Below the pieces are notes generated by a model that saw only the letters and a program-made list of their open reading frames with translations, did no database searches and had not been told where the DNA came from. The position numbers and the translations under genes were made by a program. Below are positions 7,594 through 12,479 of a stretch of 42,498 nucleotides of DNA, in pieces. Origin of the DNA: a virus; the IMG/VR virus record IMGVR_UViG_3300046459_000078, positions 1 through 42,498 of that record; one strand, given 5' to 3'. How positions within the stretch are numbered: position 1 is the stretch's first letter; every line of letters starts with the position of its first letter.

Positions 7594-7707
7594 ATGAGCC
7601 AGACAGCACAGACACTCCTCCTGCTCCTCTTCAGTAACTCCAAGGGCCAGCATGAGTTCCACATCCGGGCAGCAGCTACAGACATCATTGCAGGCATCTA
7701 TCGTTGA
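7594..7707 (+). CDS. Small early protein, 37 aa, unknown
   Basis: ATG 7594 with AGGGA 8 nt upstream, TGA 7705-7707. It would be the first gene on the early transcript, starting about 30 nt after the predicted start site. The product has a Leu-rich run (residues 8-12), then a mixed polar segment. No family is recognised. Support is the ribosome site and the position. Confidence 0.5.
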   Translation: MSQTAQTLLLLLFSNSKGQHEFHIRAAATDIIAGIYR

Positions 7708-7719
7708 GGAGCTAGGATC

Positions 7720-7770
7720 ATGGGCCTTCCGCATCGTAAGCACACGAAGAGAATAATAGTTGCACTGTAG
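7720..7770 (+). CDS. Possible 16-aa basic peptide
   Basis: GGAG (7708-7711) lies 8 nt before ATG 7720; the stop is TAG 7768-7770. The peptide is rich in Lys, Arg and His. It is too short to judge, but the ribosome site is well placed in an early leader. Confidence 0.25.
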   Translation: MGLPHRKHTKRIIVAL

Positions 7771-7832
7771 GGAATCTTCAGTCACACTACAGTCATCCAC
7801 TAGAGAAACACAACACATCAGGAGTTACCAAC

Positions 7833-7994
7833 ATGAGCCGCAAGACCATCACCCTCGAAACTGCAATGCGTAAGTTCGGTACGGAAGCAGCGAAGCGCGT
7901 CCCGCAACACCTGACGAAGGATACACAAGCGATGTACAAGCGTATGTGTGTGGAAGGCCTGGCTTATCAAGCGGGCTACTACATCGCGGCCTAA
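7833..7994 (+). CDS. Small early protein, 53 aa, unknown
   Basis: ATG 7833 with GGAG (7821-7824) 8 nt upstream, stop TAA 7992-7994. The product MSRKTITLETAMRKFGTE... is basic with no membrane segment and no recognised domain. Host-takeover proteins of T7-like phages are often small, early and basic, so such a role is possible but unproven. It sits two genes before the antirestriction gene. Confidence 0.65.
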   Translation: MSRKTITLETAMRKFGTEAAKRVPQHLTKDTQAMYKRMCVEGLAYQAGYYIAA

Positions 7995-8014
7995 CCATTC
8001 CACTAGGTGGTGTC

Positions 8015-8137
8015 ATGTACAAACTGATTCACTCGCTGTCCGGCAAGATAATGCTGACCTTCGATACCCTCGAAGATGCCTTCAGAGCTCTACAGGCTGC
8101 CGCAGTGCCCGCTCTGTTTTACGTTTCCAACCACTAA
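8015..8137 (+). CDS. Small early protein, 40 aa, unknown
   Basis: ATG 8015 preceded by AGGTGG (8005-8010); the stop is TAA 8135-8137. The product (MYKLIHSLSGKIMLTFDTLE...) has a short DTLEDAFRALQAAA helix. I prefer this start to an in-frame upstream ATG (7946) that overlaps the previous gene and lacks a ribosome site. Its stop lies inside a CCACTAA motif that recurs between early genes. Confidence 0.6.
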   Translation: MYKLIHSLSGKIMLTFDTLEDAFRALQAAAVPALFYVSNH

Positions 8138-8149
8138 GAGAGTATCGAA

Positions 8150-8656
8150 ATGAACAAGTTCTTCGCAAACCCGTATGACACGTCCGCAACTGGCTTCTAC
8201 TTCGCAACGTTCGAAGAGTACCAACAGAAGGCCGCAGCACTGACCAACAGCTACGGTCAGCCGGTCGAAGAGTTCATGGTTGATTTTATCGATGGTCCGG
8301 ATGCGCAACTGTTCAATGCGTGCGGCATCGATCAATCGAACCTGGAGTTCTGGTTTGACTCCGTGGAGTGCCTGGAGGACTTCGAGAAGGCCGCACTGTT
8401 CTATCTGGTCAATGCCAATGGTCAGCCGGTGCGGGATGCCGTGGATAACGTGGATGAGGTCAGCCTGAGCCAGTGTGACCTCCTGGAGGCAGCCTCGGAA
8501 TTGTTTGACGAGTGCTACCTGAGTGAAGTGCCGGGCGCGGTCAAGGCTTACATCGATTACGAAGCGTTCGCCCGTGACTGCCGCTTGGGTGGTGATATGT
8601 ACGAGTTCACGTTCAACGGTGAAACCTACACCTGCACTAACGCCTCTTCGGTCTAA
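8150..8656 (+). CDS. ardA: ArdA-type antirestriction protein
   Basis: A 168-aa strongly acidic protein matching the ArdA family. It has an NPY start, GFYF..FEEY, a PVEEFMVDFIDG segment and YIDYEAFARD near the end, followed by a C-terminal CTN. ArdA is a DNA mimic that occupies the DNA-binding site of type I restriction-modification enzymes. It is an early gene in the functional place of T7 gene 0.3 (Ocr), an unrelated DNA mimic, so it would protect incoming DNA. The length is close to the usual 165-170 aa. The start has GAGAG upstream. A hairpin-rich leader follows the gene. Confidence 0.85.
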   Translation: MNKFFANPYDTSATGFYFATFEEYQQKAAALTNSYGQPVEEFMVDFIDGPDAQLFNACGIDQSNLEFWFDSVECLEDFEKAALFYLVNANGQPVRDAVDNVDEVSLSQCDLLEAASELFDECYLSEVPGAVKAYIDYEAFARDCRLGGDMYEFTFNGETYTCTNASSV

Positions 8657-8712
8657 CCGTTCCACTAGCGCAACACATACTGACTGGCTCTAGTCCATCT
8701 CTGGAGCCCGTT

Positions 8713-8745
8713 AGATAAGGCAGATGGTCACCGTCTGTCTCATCT
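8713..8745 (+). other. Hairpin after the antirestriction gene
   Basis: CAGATGG (8721-8727) pairs with CCGTCTG (8731-8737, one wobble) around TCA, and outer AGAT/ATCT (8713-8716, 8742-8745) can extend it. No T-run follows. It could be an RNase III-type processing stem, as in T7 early mRNA. Just upstream, 8688-8711 resembles the 9477 repeat module. Confidence 0.4.
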
Positions 8746-8780
8746 AGCGAATTGTCTAGTTACCACCAAGGGGAATCACC

Positions 8781-9035
8781 ATGAAGTTTGCAGGCATCGA
8801 GATAACCGCAGAGAGCATTCAAGCAACGCGCCAGTGGTTCGCTGATAACGCCCAGGCGTGCATCGATGAGGCTGTGTCAGGTGAAGTACGCGTGAACGAC
8901 CTGGAGAGCTACATCGAGTGGAACAAGCAACGGATTGTTGACGCACTGGCGGGGAAGGGTGACTACACCTTCACGTTTGCCCAGCGCGCCCATTACATCC
9001 AGACAGGCGAGTGCCTGCCCCTCTTCCGCTCCTAA
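8781..9035 (+). CDS. Early protein, 84 aa, unknown
   Basis: The ATG is preceded by AAGGGGA. The product is a soluble, mostly helical protein with an N-terminal FAGIEITAESIQATRQWF segment and a C-terminal aromatic/basic part (YTFTFAQRAHYI). I recognise the general look of short hypothetical phage proteins but no function. It lies in the early block downstream of the antirestriction gene and would be expressed from the host promoter. Confidence 0.65.
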   Translation: MKFAGIEITAESIQATRQWFADNAQACIDEAVSGEVRVNDLESYIEWNKQRIVDALAGKGDYTFTFAQRAHYIQTGECLPLFRS

Positions 9036-9044
9036 GGACTAGCC

Positions 9045-9212
9045 ATGTTCGACACCCTCAGTATCCCCTGTGCTTTCTTCATCGCCATCCTGGTAGTCCT
9101 GGGCATGGCTACCACCTTCGGCATCCTCCTGGACTCCGTGCGGGGCCTCTTGGCAGCGCATGAGGAGCCTAAGGTTTTCATTCATCGCGCTATTAGGGAC
9201 ACACAAGCATGA
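9045..9212 (+). CDS. Small single-span membrane protein, 55 aa
   Basis: ATG 9045 with AAGGA upstream; the stop TGA 9210-9212 overlaps the next ATG (ATGA). Residues about 9-30 form one hydrophobic span, followed by a basic-acidic cytosolic tail (EEPKVFIHRAIRD). It is an early membrane protein of unknown role; superinfection exclusion or a membrane-targeted host effect are possibilities only. Confidence 0.65.
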   Translation: MFDTLSIPCAFFIAILVVLGMATTFGILLDSVRGLLAAHEEPKVFIHRAIRDTQA

Positions 9213-9445
9213 AAACCGCTACCGCATTGATCCAGGGTAACGGCACGTTTGATGTGCTGGCGTTTAGCTCCGGGTCGGACAGTTTCCGTGTCTTTGCCAA
9301 GCAAACCCCAGGCGAATGCCGAACGGGGCGCCTATCGCTCTACATCAAGGCGAATGAAGAGCGCGCGCAGCGTATTGGGTTCGCCCAGGACACGGGGACG
9401 GTAGAGGAGCTCGCGCTGTACGTATCGGAGGAGCTCCTTGAATGA
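9209..9445 (+). CDS. Early protein, 78 aa, unknown
   Basis: Translationally coupled to the membrane protein by ATGA. The product begins MKTATALIQGNGTFDVLAF and ends with an acidic helix (EELALYVSEELLE). No motif is recognised. The start of an 11-codon frame (MTKRTKPKVPI) overlaps its stop and ends just before the 9477 hairpin. Confidence 0.6.
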   Translation: MKTATALIQGNGTFDVLAFSSGSDSFRVFAKQTPGECRTGRLSLYIKANEERAQRIGFAQDTGTVEELALYVSEELLE

Positions 9446-9476
9446 CCAAACGTACCAAACCCAAGGTCCCCATATG

Positions 9477-9551
9477 AAGCCCCTAGCGGGCTTCCTTCAG
9501 TTTACCCCTAGCAATCCACTAGGACATCTCATCCGAGCCCGTAGCGGGGCT
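9477..9551. repeat. Intergenic repeat module, copy B
   Basis: Two hairpins flank ATCCACTAGGACATCTC: AAGCCC/GGGCTT (9477-9482, 9488-9493) and AGCCC/GGGCT (9536-9540, 9547-9551). The order and much of the sequence match copy A at 4477-4552. The parts near 8662 and 8688-8711 are further degenerate relatives. Confidence 0.55.
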
Positions 9552-9571
9552 GTACGCAAGCGAGAGACACC

Positions 9572-9793
9572 ATGCCGTACCTGATAGAAGCGCACGGAAT
9601 CAAGGGCTACACCTGCCGTACCAAAACGAGGGTCAAGCGGGACGCATTCGAGATGGCAAGATTTGCCGCTTGTGTCCTGGGATTCACGGACATTGAGAGG
9701 GCCCAGCTAGGCGAAACCAAGTTAGGCCCAGGGGTGCCCAGCGTGCAAGTTGTTACGGCCCAAGGGTGGGTAAAAGTTACCCGAGTCAACTAA
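9572..9793 (+). CDS. Early protein, 73 aa, unknown
   Basis: ATG 9572 with a GAGAGA ribosome site. The product is basic, with a central AFEMARFAACVLGF hydrophobic helix and a C-terminal QVVTAQGWVKVTRV strand region. No domain is recognised. It is the last gene before the AT-richer regulatory stretch that opens the lysogeny-like region. Confidence 0.6.
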   Translation: MPYLIEAHGIKGYTCRTKTRVKRDAFEMARFAACVLGFTDIERAQLGETKLGPGVPSVQVVTAQGWVKVTRVN

Positions 9794-10169
9794 TCAGAAA
9801 GGTAATTGTGGCACGGATGCAACAGGGGTGTTAGTACAAACCCCTACAGAACCCTCAAGGAAGGCCCAAGGTGTCTGGGGATTTCCTTCAGGTTTTTGAA
9901 GTAGTCAGTGCAATAGCACGGTAACAATCCTGTAATTAAGCATGTTGCGAGCATCAATGGGGCGTCTATATCCCGTGGACCTCGCAAACGGTAACGGTAC
10001 TTTTGTCAATACTATGTATATAGGAGATTACATAGGAATAACTCATCGTAAGGTGTGACCAATTGGGTCCTATGATGCGTTTCACCGAGGCAGCAAGACC
10101 AGTTACAAGTTTTAACAAATACCAAAAACACATTCACTAAGTCATATTCTCCTCACGAGGAACTGTTGT
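9794..10169. promoter_or_regulatory. AT-richer regulatory stretch before the regulator/integrase genes
   Basis: 376 nt without a gene, clearly more AT-rich than its surroundings. It holds two GGTAAC sites (near 9922 and 9990), a palindrome (10012-10035) and a further TCCTATG half-site (10068-10074). A TTGTCA box near 10003 followed by TATGTATATA is -35/-10-like, but the spacing is poor. I see no convincing complete promoter. Confidence 0.5.
10012..10035. promoter_or_regulatory. Operator-like palindrome
   Basis: CTATGTA (10012-10018) and TACATAG (10029-10035) form a perfect inverted repeat with a 10-nt spacer, the size typical of winged-helix dimer sites. CATAGGA (10031-10037) is mirrored by TCCTATG (10068-10074). 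It is a natural candidate target for the MarR-family protein encoded 300 nt downstream. Confidence 0.5.
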
Positions 10170-10328
10170 ATGCTGCTGTCACTTGCTGGTTTCGATGTCC
10201 ACGTTTGCCGCGACTATATAGACCGCAACGGGCGCAAGCCCCGGCTGATGGAATCGATACGTGATGTCGGAAGTCTTGAAGTGTTGATCCTGCGGAGGTG
10301 GCTCCTGGTAGTCAGCCGCAGCACCTAA
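10170..10328 (+). CDS. Small protein, 52 aa, unknown, upstream of the MarR-type gene
   Basis: ATG 10170 with GAGGA 8 nt upstream, stop TAA 10326-10328. The product starts MLLSLAGFDVHVCRDYIDRN and ends in a hydrophobic-basic segment (LILRRWLLVVSRST). It has no recognised domain. It ends 22 nt before the MarR-type gene and is probably co-transcribed. A minus-strand open frame over the same bases has no ribosome site. Confidence 0.55.
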   Translation: MLLSLAGFDVHVCRDYIDRNGRKPRLMESIRDVGSLEVLILRRWLLVVSRST

Positions 10329-10350
10329 AATAATATTGAGGAAGGGAAGC

Positions 10351-10734
10351 ATGAGCAGCACCACAGCTCTACACGTAGCCGCAGAAGTCCTACAAATCTT
10401 CCGTCAACTCTGTGCTGAGAAGATGGAGAAGCAGGACGTACCGCCGAATATGGTAGTGGTGTTTGCGGAGATTGCAGCGAACCCGGACAGGTCCCTCAGG
10501 GAGTACCAAGAGGCCACAGGTCTGGGCCAAGCTGTGATGTCCCGGAGTGTTGCAGCACTGGGCAGAGGGAACCAAGCGATGGGCCACGGGTTGGGCCTAG
10601 TGACCACCGCAGAGGACCCAACGAACTACAGCAGAAAGATTGTCAGCCTGACCTCCGAGGGGAAGGCAATCCTGGAGCACATTGACGAGAAGCTGGGCAG
10701 ATTCGTCAGAACAAGGCCAGCAGTAAGAGCCTGA
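10351..10734 (+). CDS. MarR-family winged-helix transcriptional regulator
   Basis: A 127-aa protein with the MarR layout. An N-terminal helix is followed by the helix-turn-helix (SLREYQEATGLGQAVMSRSV, residues 48-67), a wing that includes GHGLGLVTTAEDP (78-90), then SRKIVSLTSEGKAILEHI, the family signature. MarR proteins bind palindromic DNA as dimers. Placed just upstream of an integrase and downstream of an operator-like palindrome, it may be the lysogeny repressor or a regulator of integrase. ATG 10351 follows GAAGGGA at ideal distance; an upstream in-frame TTG (10336) lacks this. A terminator follows. Confidence 0.75.
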   Translation: MSSTTALHVAAEVLQIFRQLCAEKMEKQDVPPNMVVVFAEIAANPDRSLREYQEATGLGQAVMSRSVAALGRGNQAMGHGLGLVTTAEDPTNYSRKIVSLTSEGKAILEHIDEKLGRFVRTRPAVRA

Positions 10735-10748
10735 GAGAGCAGCACTGG

Positions 10749-10771
10749 GCCACCTTCGGGTGGCTCTTTTT
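10749..10771 (+). terminator. Intrinsic terminator between regulator and integrase
   Basis: GCCACC-TTCG-GGTGGC (10749-10764), a perfect stem with a UUCG tetraloop, followed by TCTTTTT. It would limit transcription from the regulator into the integrase. Confidence 0.85.
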
Positions 10772-10792
10772 CGTTTACCTTTGGGGATTGGT

Positions 10793-11887
10793 ATGAAGCT
10801 ACGGGGCGATGTATGGTGGTTCGATGGGTACGTCGATGGGAAGCGTGTGCGCAAGTCACTGGGCACCACAGACAAGAAGGAAGCCAAGCGGAAGGAAGCT
10901 GAGCTCCTCGCTGGGGTCACTGAGGTTGCCTCCAAGAAGTCCATCGCTGACTATGGGCCCACCCTCGGGGAAGCCTACAAGAAGGCCATGCGGGAATACA
11001 AACCCTGGCGGGACAGTCCAGATGTGCGGACCATCGATAAGAACCGCAGGGCCATCGAAGACTACTTCACGGCCGGCCGCAAGCTGGCAACCATCGACCG
11101 TGAGGCCATCAACGGCTTCATCGAGCAGATGACCAAGGAAGGAAAGGCGGGGTCCACCATCAACCAGCGTGTGTCCCAGCTCTCAGTTCTGTTCAACGAA
11201 GCCTTGGACAACTGGGGGTATGACAAATTGGTGAAGCCAAGGATTGTCCGTGCCAAGGTAGCAGAGGGCCGCCAGCGCCGCTTCACCAACGAGGAGGTGG
11301 CTGAGGCTATCGAGAGGCTCCAGAAGGCCCCCAAGGACCTCTACGCTGACGTAGCGGACCTCATCAAGGTACTGGCCGATACCGGCATGAGACTGAACGA
11401 GTGCCTGAGTCTCACACGGGCCAACTTCAGCCTTCCCGAGAGGCAGATTGTCCTGTGGGTGACCAAGAACAAGCAGCCCCGTGGTGTCCCCATGACGCCC
11501 CGAGTGTTGGACGTATTGACAGCCCGAGCTCACCTCTCGAAGCCCTTTGGGATGCTCTCAGAGACCTCCGCAACGAGGGCCTGGAGGTGGGTCAGGGAGG
11601 AGATGGGGTTCGCTGATGACCCCGAGTTTGTGATGCACACCCTGCGACATACGGTAGGCTCACGGCTCGCTGATGCCAACGTATCGGCTCCCCTGATTCA
11701 GCAGATGTTAGGCCACAAGTCCCTCAAGACCACCCAGAAGTACATCCATGTGAGTGCCTCGGGGCTGCGTCAGGTTGCTGATATTCTGGCCGCTACTGGG
11801 GCTCCAGCGTGTGACCAAAACTGTGACCAAAGTGTGTCTGAAAGTGACCAAAAGGGCACTCCTGGTGTCTCTAGCGAAGCAGCCTAA
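10793..11887 (+). CDS. int: Tyrosine site-specific integrase
   Basis: A 364-aa tyrosine recombinase. It has an N-terminal arm-binding-like region (DVWWFDGYVDGKRVRKSLG), a SAM-like core-binding domain (about 70-160) and a catalytic domain with Arg200 (TGMRLNECLSL), His282 and Arg285 (HTLRHT), His308 (LGHKS) and Tyr317 (KYIHVS). All key residues are present, so it should be active. It would integrate the phage chromosome into a host attB. ATG 10793 was chosen because the in-frame upstream GTG (10760) lies inside the terminator. The last codons contain three GTGACCAAA repeats that may double as arm sites. Confidence 0.92.
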   Translation: MKLRGDVWWFDGYVDGKRVRKSLGTTDKKEAKRKEAELLAGVTEVASKKSIADYGPTLGEAYKKAMREYKPWRDSPDVRTIDKNRRAIEDYFTAGRKLATIDREAINGFIEQMTKEGKAGSTINQRVSQLSVLFNEALDNWGYDKLVKPRIVRAKVAEGRQRRFTNEEVAEAIERLQKAPKDLYADVADLIKVLADTGMRLNECLSLTRANFSLPERQIVLWVTKNKQPRGVPMTPRVLDVLTARAHLSKPFGMLSETSATRAWRWVREEMGFADDPEFVMHTLRHTVGSRLADANVSAPLIQQMLGHKSLKTTQKYIHVSASGLRQVADILAATGAPACDQNCDQSVSESDQKGTPGVSSEAA

Positions 11888-12073
11888 GTCTCTGAATTCA
11901 AACGATAATGTTCCGTCTGGTGACCTGTCCGAGCAGGATGGGTCGTCCTCGGGCAACGGCAATAGGAGCATGTCATGACCGACTTGAACCCGTTGTAAAT
12001 CAGGCAGTTACACGATAGTTTCCCCATCTGGCACATCCACTTACGCATACGCGTGACCACGTTTGTGACCAAA
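11811..12073. other. Candidate attP region with repeated arm-type sites
   Basis: GTGACCAAA occurs at 11811, 11823, 11844 and 12065, and GTGACCA(C) at 12053. The left pair 11811/11823 and the right pair 12053/12065 share the same 12-nt spacing, in direct orientation, with about 200 nt between the groups. Such direct repeats on both sides of a core are typical of integrase arm sites. The crossover core should lie between about 11853 and 12052. The minus strand near 11979-11991 reads GGGTTCAAGTC, like a tRNA T-loop, a common att location, but no tRNA fold can be completed. Confidence 0.55.
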
Positions 12074-12123
12074 GCTCTTTCCAAAAGTCTCCCTCCTGTT
12101 GTCCTTCTGATTCCCATACGGCC

Positions 12124-12142
12124 TTAACCCTCACTCTCGCAG
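12124..12142 (+). promoter_or_regulatory. Phage RNA polymerase promoter P2 upstream of the polymerase gene
   Basis: An identical TTAACCCTCACTCTCGCAG core with +1 at G12139. It shares the upstream GGCC of P1. It lies between the candidate attP and the RNA polymerase start and would allow the polymerase to transcribe its own gene. Confidence 0.85.
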
Positions 12143-12172
12143 GACGAACGCTGACATCCTGTTAGCGGTTAT

Positions 12173-12193
12173 CCTAGTACTAAGACTACTAGG
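12173..12193. promoter_or_regulatory. Inverted repeat CCTAGTA-N7-TACTAGG
   Basis: A perfect 7-bp inverted repeat in the leader of the RNA polymerase gene. Its size suits a protein-binding operator; as RNA it would be a weak hairpin. Confidence 0.4.
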
Positions 12194-12253
12194 CTAAGTT
12201 CCGTATTGTGGGAAGACCACAGAATCAATGACCTATAGAATAAAACTATCTAT

Positions 12254-12281
12254 TTGACACATAGGATTGACTCTATAGATT
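12254..12281 (+). promoter_or_regulatory. Candidate host promoter for RNA polymerase, with CATAGGA in the spacer
   Basis: TTGACA (12254-12259), 16-nt spacer, TAGATT (12276-12281; 4 of 6). CATAGGA (12260-12266) follows the -35 box directly; the same heptamer is part of the operator-like region at 10031-10037. This suggests shared repression but is not proof. Confidence 0.45.
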
Positions 12282-12306
12282 CCCTGAAGATGGCTACACA
12301 ATTGAC

Positions 12307-12324
12307 GTAGGGTGTAATCCCTAC
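12307..12324. promoter_or_regulatory. Inverted repeat GTAGGG-N6-CCCTAC
   Basis: A perfect 6-bp inverted repeat about 25 nt downstream of the candidate host promoter's -10 box, within the leader of the polymerase gene. It could be an operator or an RNA stem. Confidence 0.4.
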
Positions 12325-12426
12325 CAGTACACACTGTAAATAAATCGTGGAAGAGTTCCTCTAATGGATGTATTCCTGATATAGTCTTACCGTAGTAGGA
12401 AACGTAAGTTCAAGGCTTCCCGCGCA

Positions 12427-12468
12427 ATGACGCAGGAGGAATTTTTATTGTCCGAAGCTACCCACTAA
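12427..12468 (+). CDS. Possible 13-codon leader ORF before RNA polymerase
   Basis: ATG 12427 opens MTQEEFLLSEATH, with TAA at 12466-12468, 11 nt before the polymerase ATG. The strongest Shine-Dalgarno sequence of the leader, AGGAGGA (12434-12440), lies inside it and is ideally spaced for an in-frame TTG at 12448. The polymerase gene itself has a weaker AAGGGA. It may be a translational control element. Confidence 0.35.
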   Translation: MTQEEFLLSEATH

Positions 12469-12479
12469 GGGAACACATC

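Noticed and set aside
10179-10364. 61-codon minus-strand frame before the MarR-type gene
   Set aside because: No ribosome site; the + strand frame at 10170 has a good one and fits the operon.
10760-10792. Longer integrase start at GTG 10760
   Set aside because: That codon lies inside the UUCG terminator stem; ATG 10793 has a GGGGA ribosome site.
11975-12020. Possible tRNA gene near the integrase
   Set aside because: GGGTTCAAGTC on the minus strand looks like a T-loop, but neither T-stem nor anticodon stem pairs; at most it is an att fragment.
12254-12340. A second host promoter from TTGACG at 12302 with TACACT
   Set aside because: The spacing is 20 nt and neither box is good; the TTGACA at 12254 is better.
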